This document shows, piece after piece, positions 1 through 7,614 of a stretch of 64,000 nucleotides of DNA. Position 1 is the stretch's first letter; every line of letters begins with the position of its first letter. The DNA is from Variovorax sp. EL159. GTDB lineage: Bacteria; Pseudomonadota; Gammaproteobacteria; Burkholderiales; Burkholderiaceae_C. Under the pieces are notes generated by a model. The model did no database searches, was not told the DNA's origin, and saw only the letters and a list, made by a program, of their open reading frames with translations. A program made the position numbers and the translations under genes. The stretch lies in contig NZ_FMUJ01000002.1 of NCBI RefSeq assembly GCF_900100965.1, positions 431,869 through 495,868 on the forward strand, given 5' to 3'.

Positions 1-1
1 C

Positions 2-508
2 CAACCCGAAACCATGTCGATGGCCAACACGGTCGATGCGATGCCGGCCCACAAGGCGGGCGAGGCAGCCCGTGTCGCCGACAGCGCCGCCACCGTACAG
101 GCGACGCGAGGCGAGGTGATTCACCCGCAGGCCGTCACGCTCGTGCACCAGCAACTCGACCTGCTGGCCAGCGCGGCTTTCCGCTGGAGCGGCCATGCCT
201 GGCCCGATGTGCCGATGACGTGGTCGGTCGAAGAAGAACAGCAGCAACAACAGGCGAAGTCCGATGCGGGCATCGACGAAGAAGGCCAGCGCCGCTGGTC
301 GACCACGGTGTCGCTCGTGCTGCCGCGGCTGGGTGAAGTCGACCTGCGCTTGAACCTCAGCGGCCCGACCGTGCAGGCGCATCTGTCGGCGAGCGAGGCC
401 AGCACCATGGCCCGCATGCGCGGCGATGCCCGGCAACTGGCGCAGCGCTTCGAGGCGGCCGGCCTTCAGTTGCAGCAGGTGCAGGTCACCGCGAAGGCGC
501 ACGCATGA
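2..508 (+). CDS. fliK: Flagellar hook-length control protein FliK, C-terminal part (5' end outside window)
   Basis: FliK is the secreted molecular ruler that measures hook length and signals FlhB to switch export from hook to filament subunits. The visible 168 codons carry the C-terminal domain pattern: an acidic linker, then a beta-rich stretch (roughly residues 95-165) with alternating motifs such as LPRLGEVDLRLNL and VQAHLSA, ending in a helix rich in Leu and Gln. The frame stays open to the window edge upstream of the first ATG (position 14), so the gene probably begins before the window. Its stop overlaps the next start (ATGA), and that gene is a FlhB C-domain protein, the functional partner of FliK. 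The fold assignment is from pattern and context; sequence conservation in FliK is low. Confidence 0.72.
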   Translation, partial: QPETMSMANTVDAMPAHKAGEAARVADSAATVQATRGEVIHPQAVTLVHQQLDLLASAAFRWSGHAWPDVPMTWSVEEEQQQQQAKSDAGIDEEGQRRWSTTVSLVLPRLGEVDLRLNLSGPTVQAHLSASEASTMARMRGDARQLAQRFEAAGLQLQQVQVTAKAHA

Positions 509-831
509 ACCACGCACCTGACACACGCGATGCCCTCGACAACCGGCACAGCGCCGTCGCGCTTTCGTATGCGGACAAGACCAAGGCACCGGTGGTCGTG
601 GCCAAGGGCTACGGCGTGGTCGCCGAATCGATCATGCGCGAGGCGCGCGAGAACGGGCTTTATGTGCACGCGTCCGCCGACCTCGTGAAGCTGTTGATGC
701 AGGTGGACCTGGACCGGCAGATCCCGCCGCAGCTCTACCGGGCGGTTGCCGAAGTGATGGCGTGGATCTATGGGCTGGAAGAAAAGGCCGGGATCTCGCC
801 GGCGTTCGGTACGGGCCAGACGGCGTATTAA
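505..831 (+). CDS. FlhB C-terminal-domain paralogue (FhlB-like, EscU/YscU/HrcU cytoplasmic domain only)
   Basis: A 108-residue soluble protein matching the cytoplasmic domain of FlhB after its autocleavage site: SAVALSY, then APVVVAKGYG, a conserved ARENGLYVHA segment and the closing IPPQLYRAVAEVMAWIY. It parallels the tail of the full-length FlhB encoded at 11424-12566 (AVALSY, APRVVAKG, IPAGLYTAVAEVLAWVY). It has no transmembrane region and no NPTH cleavage motif, so it begins about where the cleaved FlhB fragment begins. Proteins of this kind are known as stand-alone genes next to fliK and are thought to modulate export specificity. It is translationally coupled to fliK by an ATGA overlap. 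Family is clear; exact role is not. Confidence 0.85.
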   Translation: MNHAPDTRDALDNRHSAVALSYADKTKAPVVVAKGYGVVAESIMREARENGLYVHASADLVKLLMQVDLDRQIPPQLYRAVAEVMAWIYGLEEKAGISPAFGTGQTAY

Positions 832-1094
832 ATAACCTGTGGTTCTATTCGAAGTAATGAATCATCGGAAGGCTGAATCAATTCGCATTGATCGAGTTGT
901 AAAAAGGGTTAATAGTCTTTATCAATTCAAATTTGGCGATGAATAAATTCCTCGTCCGAGAAGGTTATCTGTAACAACTAATTTCGCGGACAGGACCCGT
1001 TCGTATCGGGCTTCGGATGGCGCTCTCATAGGAGAGAAGCATTCTCAGTGTCGGATTCATCCTACGTTTTTTTTGCCGATAGCATGACAAAGTC

Positions 1095-1131
1095 TTCAAA
1101 GTGTAAAACTTTGTGTATATAATGTATACAC
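1095..1131 (+). promoter_or_regulatory. Candidate sigma-70 promoter of flhDC with nested inverted repeats
   Basis: The 324-bp gap 832-1155 is markedly AT-richer than the flanking genes. A TATAAT hexamer lies at 1118-1123 with TTCAAA at 1095-1100, separated by 17 bp, the ideal sigma-70 spacing. Two inverted repeats overlap it: CAAAGT/ACTTTG (1097-1102 and 1108-1113) in the spacer, and GTGTATA/TATACAC (1113-1119 and 1125-1131) around the -10 box. The start point predicted from the -10 is near 1130, leaving a leader of about 25 nt before the flhD ATG at 1156. The rest of the gap shows no gene; a lone GCCGATAG at 1075-1082 resembles a sigma-28 -10 box but lacks a -35. The promoter is predicted from sequence only. 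Confidence 0.55.
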
Positions 1132-1155
1132 GATTGATTGAAACGCGGAGTGGAC

Positions 1156-1542
1156 ATGGAATCGGAAATGGAAATGAGCATGGAAAATTGCAATGTCAAC
1201 GCAAGCGGCGTGATTTCGAGGGAAATCGGCGAGATTAATCTGGCCTATATGCTGCTTGCCCAGAAGCTGGTGAAACAGGACCGGGCCGAGGCCATGTTCC
1301 GGCTCGGCGTGGGGCGCGAGCTCGCCGATCTGCTGGCGAACATGTCGCTCAGCCAGATCGTGAAGCTGGCCGCTTCCAACTTCCTGTTGTGCAGCTTCCG
1401 GCTGGACGATCGCCCGATGTTCGCGGTGGTCGGCGAGGGCAAGGAGCCCGCGCTGCAGCAGGCGCACATGTCGATCCTGATGACGGCGCGCCAGGCGCAG
1501 GGCCAGTCGCAGATACGCGAAGCAGGTGCGGCGGCCGCATGA
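1156..1542 (+). CDS. flhD: Flagellar transcriptional activator FlhD
   Basis: FlhD forms the FlhD4C2 master activator of class 2 flagellar genes and directs sigma-70 RNA polymerase to them. The 128-residue product has the FlhD core IGEINLAYMLLAQKLVKQD followed by FRLGVG and a C-terminal Ala-rich tail. I chose ATG 1156 because GGAG lies 5 nt upstream. A TTG at 1138 in the same frame would sit almost at the predicted transcription start and has no ribosome site. The first 20 residues are Met/Glu-rich and not part of the conserved core. The stop overlaps flhC by ATGA, which favours balanced synthesis of the two subunits. Confidence 0.93.
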   Translation: MESEMEMSMENCNVNASGVISREIGEINLAYMLLAQKLVKQDRAEAMFRLGVGRELADLLANMSLSQIVKLAASNFLLCSFRLDDRPMFAVVGEGKEPALQQAHMSILMTARQAQGQSQIREAGAAAA

Positions 1543-2129
1543 CACGCAAAAGCGTTTTGGGCGAAGTCCGGCAGGTCCAGCTTGCCGTCGAACTGATCGG
1601 GCTGGGTGCCCGCCTGCAGTTTCTGGAGGCCGCGGTCAAGCTGAGCCGCGAACGCCTGATCCGCCTGTACAAGGAACTCAAGGGCGTCTCGCCGCCCAAG
1701 GGCCTGTTGCCGTTTTCCACCGACTGGTACATGACGTGGCTGGCCAACATCCACTCGTCGATGTTCTACAACATCTACCGCTTCATGCTCGATGAGGCCG
1801 ACGAGAGCGAGTTGCCCGCGCTCATCAAGGCCTATCGCCTCTATTCGGAGCAGGTCGAATCGCAGGGCGGCGAGGTCGTGCTCGACTTCACGCGCGCCGA
1901 GACCATGGTGCGGTTCTTCGACAGCGACATGCTGCAACTGAGCACCTGCAGCCGGTGCGGCGGCCACTTCGTGGCCCACGCGCACGACAACAAGAACGGT
2001 TATGTGTGCGTGCTCTGCCGTCCGCCCTCGCGCGCGGGCAAGGCGCGCAAGCCCAAGGTCGTGGAAGTGCGCCGGGGCGGCTTGATTGCCGTGGCTCCGG
2101 TGCTGGACATCGGCGGCGCTGCTGTCTAG
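1539..2129 (+). CDS. flhC: Flagellar transcriptional activator FlhC
   Basis: FlhC is the DNA-contacting, zinc-binding partner of FlhD. The 196-residue product keeps the four zinc-ligand cysteines, in two CxxC pairs at residues 137/140 and 157/160, the same numbering as in enterobacterial FlhC. A basic tail follows (RAGKARKPKVVEVRRGG). The start overlaps the flhD stop as ATGA; frame-open sequence further upstream lies inside flhD and is ignored. A strong intrinsic terminator begins 8 bp after the stop, so flhDC is probably a separate transcription unit from the motAB-che genes it activates. Confidence 0.95.
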   Translation: MTRKSVLGEVRQVQLAVELIGLGARLQFLEAAVKLSRERLIRLYKELKGVSPPKGLLPFSTDWYMTWLANIHSSMFYNIYRFMLDEADESELPALIKAYRLYSEQVESQGGEVVLDFTRAETMVRFFDSDMLQLSTCSRCGGHFVAHAHDNKNGYVCVLCRPPSRAGKARKPKVVEVRRGGLIAVAPVLDIGGAAV

Positions 2130-2136
2130 GTAAGCG

Positions 2137-2161
2137 CCCCGCCACCCGGTGCGGGGTTTTT
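2137..2161 (+). terminator. Intrinsic terminator after flhC
   Basis: CCCCGC (2137-2142) pairs with GCGGGG (2151-2156), and an inner ACC/GGT pairing extends the stem. A run of five T follows at 2157-2161. It lies directly after the flhC stop and 32 bp before the motA start, separating the master-regulator operon from the motor/chemotaxis operon. Confidence 0.85.
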
Positions 2162-2192
2162 GATTTGAAGCCTCAGGGCATAGGGGAAGCGC

Positions 2193-3053
2193 GTGCTGGT
2201 TCTGGTTGGATATCTCGTGGTGATCGGTGCGGTCTTTGGTGGCTACGGCCTCATGGGCGGGCACTTCGGCGTCCTGTTCCAGCCGGTGGAGTTGCTCATG
2301 ATCGGCGGCTCCGCGCTCGGTGCGTTCATCGCGGGCAACAACGGCAAGACCATCAAGGCGACCATCAAGGAACTGCCGCTGCTGCTGCGCTCTTCCAAGC
2401 ACAACCGCCAGCTCTACATGGACCTGCTGGCGCTGCTCTACGAGCTGCTCGCGAAGGCCCGCAAGGAGGGCATGATGAAGCTGGAGTCCGACGTCGAGGA
2501 CCCGGCCCAGAGCGAGATCTTCCAGCGCTACCCGAACATCATGGCGCACGAGGGCATCACCGTCTTCCTGTGCGACTACCTGCGCCTGGTCATCAGCGGC
2601 AACACCGACGCGCACGAGATCGAGGCCCTGATGGACCACGAGATCGAGACCATCCGCCACGAAGCCGCCGTGCCCGGCCACAGCCTCTCGCGCGTGGGCG
2701 ATGCCTTGCCCGCGCTGGGCATCGTCGCGGCCGTGATGGGCGTGGTGCATGCACTGGCCTCGGCCAACCTGCCGCCTTCCGAGATGGGTGCGCTGATCGC
2801 GCACGCCATGGTCGGCACCTTCCTGGGCGTGCTGCTGGCCTATGGCTTCGTCTCGCCGCTGGCCTCGCTGATCGAGCAGAAGGTCGAGGAGGGCATGAAG
2901 ATCTACCAGTGCGCCAAGGTCACGCTGCTCGCTAGCCTGAACGGCTATGCGCCGCAACTGGCCGTGGAGTTCGGCCGCAAGGTGCTGTTCTCGACCGAGC
3001 GCCCGTCGTTCACCGAGCTGGACGACCACGTCCGGGAAGTCAAGGCGCGCTGA
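2193..3053 (+). CDS. motA: Flagellar motor stator protein MotA
   Basis: Inner-membrane proton-channel subunit of the stator; with MotB it converts proton flow into torque. The 286 residues begin with the family signature LVGYLVVIGAVFGGY at the first membrane helix, continue with a second helix near residues 30-50, a large cytoplasmic loop with charged helices, and two further helices around 165-220 containing PALGIVAAVMGVVHA. The GTG start at 2193 has GGGGAAG a few bases upstream and gives the usual N-terminus. It is the first gene after the flhC terminator, so a class 2 or 3 promoter would have to lie in 2162-2190; none is obvious. Confidence 0.95.
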   Translation: MLVLVGYLVVIGAVFGGYGLMGGHFGVLFQPVELLMIGGSALGAFIAGNNGKTIKATIKELPLLLRSSKHNRQLYMDLLALLYELLAKARKEGMMKLESDVEDPAQSEIFQRYPNIMAHEGITVFLCDYLRLVISGNTDAHEIEALMDHEIETIRHEAAVPGHSLSRVGDALPALGIVAAVMGVVHALASANLPPSEMGALIAHAMVGTFLGVLLAYGFVSPLASLIEQKVEEGMKIYQCAKVTLLASLNGYAPQLAVEFGRKVLFSTERPSFTELDDHVREVKAR

Positions 3054-3078
3054 TGCGCAGACGCGAAGACCAGCGGCC

Positions 3079-4035
3079 ATGAGCGAAGCGAAGCCCCGGA
3101 TCATCATCAAGCACGTCCACAAAGCGGGCGGCGGCGCGCATCACGGCGGCGGCTGGAAGATCGCCTATGCCGACTTCATGACGGCCATGATGGCGTTCTT
3201 TCTCGTCATGTGGCTGCTCTCGATTTCGAGCCCCAAGCAGCGCGAGGGCATCGCCGAGCACTTCCGCATGCCGCTGCGCGTGGCGATGGCCGGCGGCGAA
3301 AGAAGCAGCCTCAGCACCAGCATGATCCCCGGCGGCGGCGCCGACGTGATGCACGTCGAAGGCGAGGTCAAGCACACCGAAACCGCGAGCGAAGACGAGG
3401 CCGACGCCAGCCGCCTGGCCGAGATGAAGAAGAAGCTGGACGAGCTGATCGAGAAGAGCCCGGTGTTCCAGCAGTTCCGCTCGCAGATCTTGATCGACAT
3501 CACCACCGAGGGCCTGCGCCTGCAGATCGTGGACAGCGAGAACCGCCCGATGTTCGAGCTGGCCAGTGCGCGCGTGGTGCCGCACATGCGCGCCATCCTG
3601 CGCGAGCTGGCGCCCGCACTCAACGGGCTGCCGAACAAGATCACGCTGTCGGGCCATACCGACGCCATCGTCTATACCAACGACCGTTCCTACGGCAACT
3701 GGGAGCTGTCGGCCGACCGGGCCAATGCCTCGCGGCGCGAGCTGGTGATCGGCGGCATGACCGAAGACAAGGTGCTGCGCGTGATCGGCCTGGCCGACAG
3801 CATGCACCTGGACCGCGCCGATCCGCGCAACCCCATCAACCGCCGCATCAGCATCATCCTGCTGAACCATCGCACGCAGGAGCGCATCGAGCGCGAGAAC
3901 AGCAACGACGGCGACGTCACGCGCGTCGGCGGGCTGCAGCCGGCCGCCAACGCCGGTGCTCGCGCCGCTGTCACCGCCACCACCGCCGAAGCCGCGAAGC
4001 CGGTGCCGCCCAAGGCGACCACCGCGACGGAATAA
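3079..4035 (+). CDS. motB: Flagellar motor stator protein MotB
   Basis: MotB anchors the stator to peptidoglycan and carries the proton-binding aspartate. The 318-residue product starts at ATG 3079; upstream in-frame sequence lies inside motA. The single N-terminal membrane helix reads YADFMTAMMAFFLVMWLL, with the critical Asp at residue 32, the same position as in E. coli. A Ser/Glu-rich plug and linker follow, then an OmpA-like peptidoglycan domain (about 150-285) with LSGHTDA and ADRANASRREL. The last 35 residues are an Ala/Thr-rich tail. It sits 25 bp after motA in the same transcription unit. Confidence 0.95.
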   Translation: MSEAKPRIIIKHVHKAGGGAHHGGGWKIAYADFMTAMMAFFLVMWLLSISSPKQREGIAEHFRMPLRVAMAGGERSSLSTSMIPGGGADVMHVEGEVKHTETASEDEADASRLAEMKKKLDELIEKSPVFQQFRSQILIDITTEGLRLQIVDSENRPMFELASARVVPHMRAILRELAPALNGLPNKITLSGHTDAIVYTNDRSYGNWELSADRANASRRELVIGGMTEDKVLRVIGLADSMHLDRADPRNPINRRISIILLNHRTQERIERENSNDGDVTRVGGLQPAANAGARAAVTATTAEAAKPVPPKATTATE

Positions 4036-4086
4036 CAACGACAAACCAAGCGGCCGGCCACAGCGCGCAGGCCCCGGAGCAACCAG

Positions 4087-6162
4087 ATGGACCTCAGTCA
4101 ATTCACCCAGGCCTTCTTCGTCGAAGCCATCGAGCTTCTCGCGGAGATGGAGCAGCTGCTGCTGGACCTCGACGTCGAGGCGCCGGACAGCGAGCAGCTC
4201 AACGCCATCTTCCGCGCGGCGCACTCCATCAAGGGTGGCGCGGCGACGTTCGGTTTCACCGCCTTGACCAACACCACGCACGTGCTCGAAACGCTTCTGG
4301 ACAGGGCCCGCCACGGGCAGCTGCGCCTGAACGGTTCGATGATCGATGCCTTTCTGGAAACGAAGGACGCCTTGCAAGAACAACTCACCGCCTACCAGGC
4401 CGGCAAGGAGCCGGACCCTGAAATGGTCGCGCACATCTGTGGCGTGCTTCAGCAACTCGCGCTGGAAAGCGGTGCGGACGGCGCGGCCGCCGCAGCAGCT
4501 GCGCCAGTGCCTGCCCCGGCGCCCGCACCCGTGGCGGCACCGGTCGTGGCCGAAGCGCCAGCGGCAGCCGGTGGCGACGGCGTGCTGCGCATCCGCTTCG
4601 CGCGGCTGTCCGACAGCGAATGCGAGCTGCTCGCCGGCGAGCTGGCCAACCTGGGCAAGGTGCTGTCGCGCACGCGCAGCAACGACCAGTTCACGGTGAT
4701 GCTCGAAACCACCTGCGACCCCGACGACATCGTCGCCGTGTGCTGCTTCGTCATCGACGAATCGCAGATCGACATCACGCGCGAAGCTGCCGGCGCAGAG
4801 GCGGCCGAAGTGCCTGCAGCGGCGCCCGCACCCGAAGTGGTTGTCGAGGAACCCGCCAAGCCGACGCTCGCAGCCGCCCCCGTGCAGGCAGCCGCCGTGG
4901 CCGCACCGGCGGCCGCCGCAGCAGCGCCCGGCGCCAAGGAATCCAGCTCCATCCGCGTCGACGTCGAGAAGGTCGACCAGCTCATCAACCTCGTGGGCGA
5001 ACTCGTCATCACCCAGTCGATGCTCACGCAGGCCGCGACCATGCTCGACCCGGTGGCCTACGAGCGCTTCCTGAGCGGCCTGGGCCACCTGGAGCGCAAT
5101 GCGCGCGACCTGCAGGAATCGGTGATGTCCATCCGCATGATGCCGATGGACTACGTGTTCAGCCGCTTCCCGCGCGTGATCCGCGACGTCAGCGCCAAGC
5201 TGGGCAAGCAGGTGCGCCTGGACACCTACGGCAAGGAGACCGAACTCGACAAGGGCCTGATCGAGCGCATCGTCGATCCGCTCACGCACCTGGTGCGCAA
5301 CAGCCTCGACCACGGCATCGAGACGCCCGAAGTGCGCCTGGCCAAGGGCAAGGACGCCACCGGCCAGTTGCTGCTGTCGGCGCAGCACCACGGCGGCAAC
5401 ATCGTGATCGAGGTCAGCGACGACGGCGCGGGCCTGAACCGCGAGCGCATCCTCGCCAAGGCCATGCAGCAAGGCCTGCCGGTCAGCGAGACCATGCCCG
5501 ACGAAGAGGTGTGGCAACTGATTTTCGCGCCCGGCTTTTCCACCGCCGAGCAGATCACCGACATCTCGGGCCGCGGCGTCGGCATGGACGTGGTCAAGCG
5601 CAACATCCAGGAGATGGGCGGCCACGTCGAGATCCACTCGCGTGGCGGGCAGGGCACCACCACGCGCATCGTGCTGCCGCTCACGCTGGCCATCCTGAAC
5701 GGCATGTCGGTCAAGGTGGGCGACGAGGCCTACATCCTGCCGCTGAGCTATGTCATCGAGTCGCTGCAGCCGTTGCCCGAGCACCTGCATTCGATCACCG
5801 CCGACGGCCATGTGATCCGCGTGCGCGGCGAGTACCTGCCGCTGATCGAGCTGCACCGCGTGTTCGACGTGGCCGGCGCGCAGACGCACCCCACGCAGGG
5901 CATCCTGGTGATCGTGCAGGCCGACGACAGCCGCTTCGCGCTGCTGGTCGACGAACTGCTCGGACAGCACCAGGTGGTGGTGAAGAACCTGGAGACCAAC
6001 TACCGCAAGGTGCCGGGCATCTCGGCCGCGACCATCCTGGGCGACGGCAGCGTGGCCTTCATCATCGACGTGGGCGCGATGCCGCGCATCCAGCGCGCGC
6101 AGGCCGCCAGCGCGGCCGCCCTGGCGGGTGCCGCCCGGAGAACGGACACCGTCGCCCTGTGA
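4087..6162 (+). CDS. cheA: Chemotaxis histidine kinase CheA
   Basis: CheA autophosphorylates in response to receptor state and passes phosphate to CheY and CheB. In its 691 residues: a P1 Hpt domain with the phospho-acceptor at His46 in AAHSIKGGAATFGF, an Ala/Pro linker, a P2 CheY/CheB-docking domain (about 165-240), a second Ala/Pro linker (about 240-285), P3 dimerisation helices, a P4 ATPase with HLVRNSLDHGIE (N box), DDGAGLNRE and GRGVGMDVV, and a C-terminal CheW-like P5 domain (about 540-680). The start is the ATG preceded by GGAG. It is 51 bp after motB. Normally CheA needs CheW and receptors; neither is encoded in this window. Confidence 0.97.
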   Translation: MDLSQFTQAFFVEAIELLAEMEQLLLDLDVEAPDSEQLNAIFRAAHSIKGGAATFGFTALTNTTHVLETLLDRARHGQLRLNGSMIDAFLETKDALQEQLTAYQAGKEPDPEMVAHICGVLQQLALESGADGAAAAAAAPVPAPAPAPVAAPVVAEAPAAAGGDGVLRIRFARLSDSECELLAGELANLGKVLSRTRSNDQFTVMLETTCDPDDIVAVCCFVIDESQIDITREAAGAEAAEVPAAAPAPEVVVEEPAKPTLAAAPVQAAAVAAPAAAAAAPGAKESSSIRVDVEKVDQLINLVGELVITQSMLTQAATMLDPVAYERFLSGLGHLERNARDLQESVMSIRMMPMDYVFSRFPRVIRDVSAKLGKQVRLDTYGKETELDKGLIERIVDPLTHLVRNSLDHGIETPEVRLAKGKDATGQLLLSAQHHGGNIVIEVSDDGAGLNRERILAKAMQQGLPVSETMPDEEVWQLIFAPGFSTAEQITDISGRGVGMDVVKRNIQEMGGHVEIHSRGGQGTTTRIVLPLTLAILNGMSVKVGDEAYILPLSYVIESLQPLPEHLHSITADGHVIRVRGEYLPLIELHRVFDVAGAQTHPTQGILVIVQADDSRFALLVDELLGQHQVVVKNLETNYRKVPGISAATILGDGSVAFIIDVGAMPRIQRAQAASAAALAGAARRTDTVAL

Positions 6163-6184
6163 GCACGTCGACGGAGACCGCCGC

Positions 6185-7522
6185 ATGAGGTTCGATTTCT
6201 TCCGACGCTCCGGGTCCGGGGACGCATCGCCCGCCGATGGGGCGGGCACCGGCGAGGCCGCCTCGCGTCCTCCGGCCGATGCGGGTGCCAACGGCCACGT
6301 GGCCTACGCGATGCTGCTCGACGGGCAGCGCCGCGTCACCGGCTACCGGATGGCATGGCGCGCGGCGGGCGAGGCGCCGGGCGCGCATGCGGGCGCGGGC
6401 GTCAAGGCGCTCATGGACACGCTGGCCCTGCACCTGAACCCCGAAGGCGCCGGATGGCTGCTCGGGCCGCAGATGCTGTTCGTCGACGTGACGGTCGACG
6501 CGCTGTTCCAGAGCGAGCTGCAATCGCTGCCGCCGCAGAACGTGGTGCTGTGCATGGGCGCCGACGACCTGATGGACGCGGACATGCGCTCCATCCTGCT
6601 GTTCCTGCGCGAGCAGGGCTTCGGCTTCATGCTGTGCGGCGCGCCCGCGCTGCCGGACGACGCCGAGCTGCGCGCCATCGTCACGCACGTCGAGGTGAAC
6701 GTGGGCGACGTGGCGCTGGTGGAGCGGCTGCAGAAAGAGGCACAACCGGGCCAGCCAGGCCAGCCGGCCATCGAGCTGATCGCGCCGCGCGTGGACACCT
6801 GGCAGGAGTTCGACGCCTGCGCCGCGCGCCGCGTGCATGTCTTCGTCGACGGCGCTTTCCGCAATCCGCCGGTGAAGGAGGCCGAGGAAGCGCTGCAGCC
6901 CGAGTCGCTGCTGATCGTCAAGCTGATGCAGATGATCCAGCGCAACGAAGACGTGCGCGCCATCGAAAGCGCCCTCAAGCACGACGCCGCGCTCACCTAC
7001 CGCCTGCTGCGCTACATCAATTCGCCTTCGGTCGGCATGGCGGTGGAGATCCATTCGCTGCGGCATGCGGTGGCCATGCTCGGCTACTCGCCGCTGTACC
7101 GCTGGCTGTCGCTGCTGCTGGCCACCAGCAACAAGGCCAGCTCGCCTTTCATGATGAAGAAGGCCATCCTGCGTGGCCGCTTCGTCGAGCTGATCGGGCA
7201 GGGCATGCTGCCGGCCAGCGAGGCCGACAACCTGTTCGTGGCGGGCATGTTCTCGCTGCTCGACCAGTTGCTGGGTGTGTCGATGGAAGGCGTGCTGCGC
7301 AGGGTGCAGCTCACCGAGGCGGTGCAGCAGGCGATCCTGTCGCGCAGCGGCCTTTATGGCCCTTTCGTGGCGCTGGCCGAAAGCTGCGAGCTGGACGACG
7401 GCCGCGCGGCGCGCCTGTCGGAGGCGCTGTTCCTCAGTGCGTCGCAGGTCAATGCGGCGCAGCTCGCGGCCCTCGTGTGGTCGCTGGACGCGGGGCCGGC
7501 CGCGGCGGGCCCGCCTGCATGA
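6185..7522 (+). CDS. Degenerate EAL plus HDOD domain protein
   Basis: A 445-residue soluble protein. Residues about 35-230 resemble an EAL (c-di-GMP phosphodiesterase) fold in length and layout but show no E-A-L triad or other catalytic acids, so an enzymatic role is unlikely. Residues about 240-430 form an HDOD domain with LLIVKLMQMIQRNEDV, LKHDAALTYRLLRYINS and a LRHAVAMLGY helix. EAL-HDOD proteins of the YuxH type are regulatory and tied to c-di-GMP, motility or biofilm control. It occupies the slot between cheA and cheR where enterobacterial operons carry cheW and receptor genes. Start ATG 6185 lies 22 bp after cheA. Confidence 0.85.
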   Translation: MRFDFFRRSGSGDASPADGAGTGEAASRPPADAGANGHVAYAMLLDGQRRVTGYRMAWRAAGEAPGAHAGAGVKALMDTLALHLNPEGAGWLLGPQMLFVDVTVDALFQSELQSLPPQNVVLCMGADDLMDADMRSILLFLREQGFGFMLCGAPALPDDAELRAIVTHVEVNVGDVALVERLQKEAQPGQPGQPAIELIAPRVDTWQEFDACAARRVHVFVDGAFRNPPVKEAEEALQPESLLIVKLMQMIQRNEDVRAIESALKHDAALTYRLLRYINSPSVGMAVEIHSLRHAVAMLGYSPLYRWLSLLLATSNKASSPFMMKKAILRGRFVELIGQGMLPASEADNLFVAGMFSLLDQLLGVSMEGVLRRVQLTEAVQQAILSRSGLYGPFVALAESCELDDGRAARLSEALFLSASQVNAAQLAALVWSLDAGPAAAGPPA

Positions 7523-7614
7523 GCAACGCGCTGGGCCGCCCGGTGGCACCGGAAGTGCAGGGCTTTCGCGCGTCTGATCGGCCCATTGGAAACGGCGCCC
7601 GCTATGTACATTGA
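7519..7614 (+). other. Small coupled ORF (31 codons) between the EAL-HDOD gene and cheR
   Basis: An ATG at 7519 overlaps the stop of the EAL-HDOD gene as ATGA and opens 31 codons ending at 7614, overlapping the cheR start at 7604 by 11 nt. It begins MSNALGRPVAPEV. It could be a real microprotein, or simply keep ribosomes moving into cheR across the 81-nt gap. Chance is a fair explanation; listed because a second ORF of the same layout bridges flhB and flhA. Confidence 0.2.

Noticed and set aside
505..831. Truncated flhB pseudogene
   Set aside because: The frame is intact with conserved core residues, good start coupling to fliK and a natural end; stand-alone FlhB C-domain proteins are a known family.
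1075..1082. GCCGATAG as a sigma-28 promoter for flhD
   Set aside because: Matches the FliA -10 box but no TAAA-type -35 element is at the right distance; flhDC is a class 1 operon, so the sigma-70 site at 1095-1123 is more convincing.
3040..6291. Very long open frame on the minus strand (over 1000 codons) opposite motB-cheA
   Set aside because: High-GC shadow of genuine + strand genes; composition is His/Arg/Gln-rich without domains, while the + strand frames give full-length MotB and CheA. The same applies to other long antisense frames (6062-8482, 12472-14766, 14079-17189, 19625-23026).
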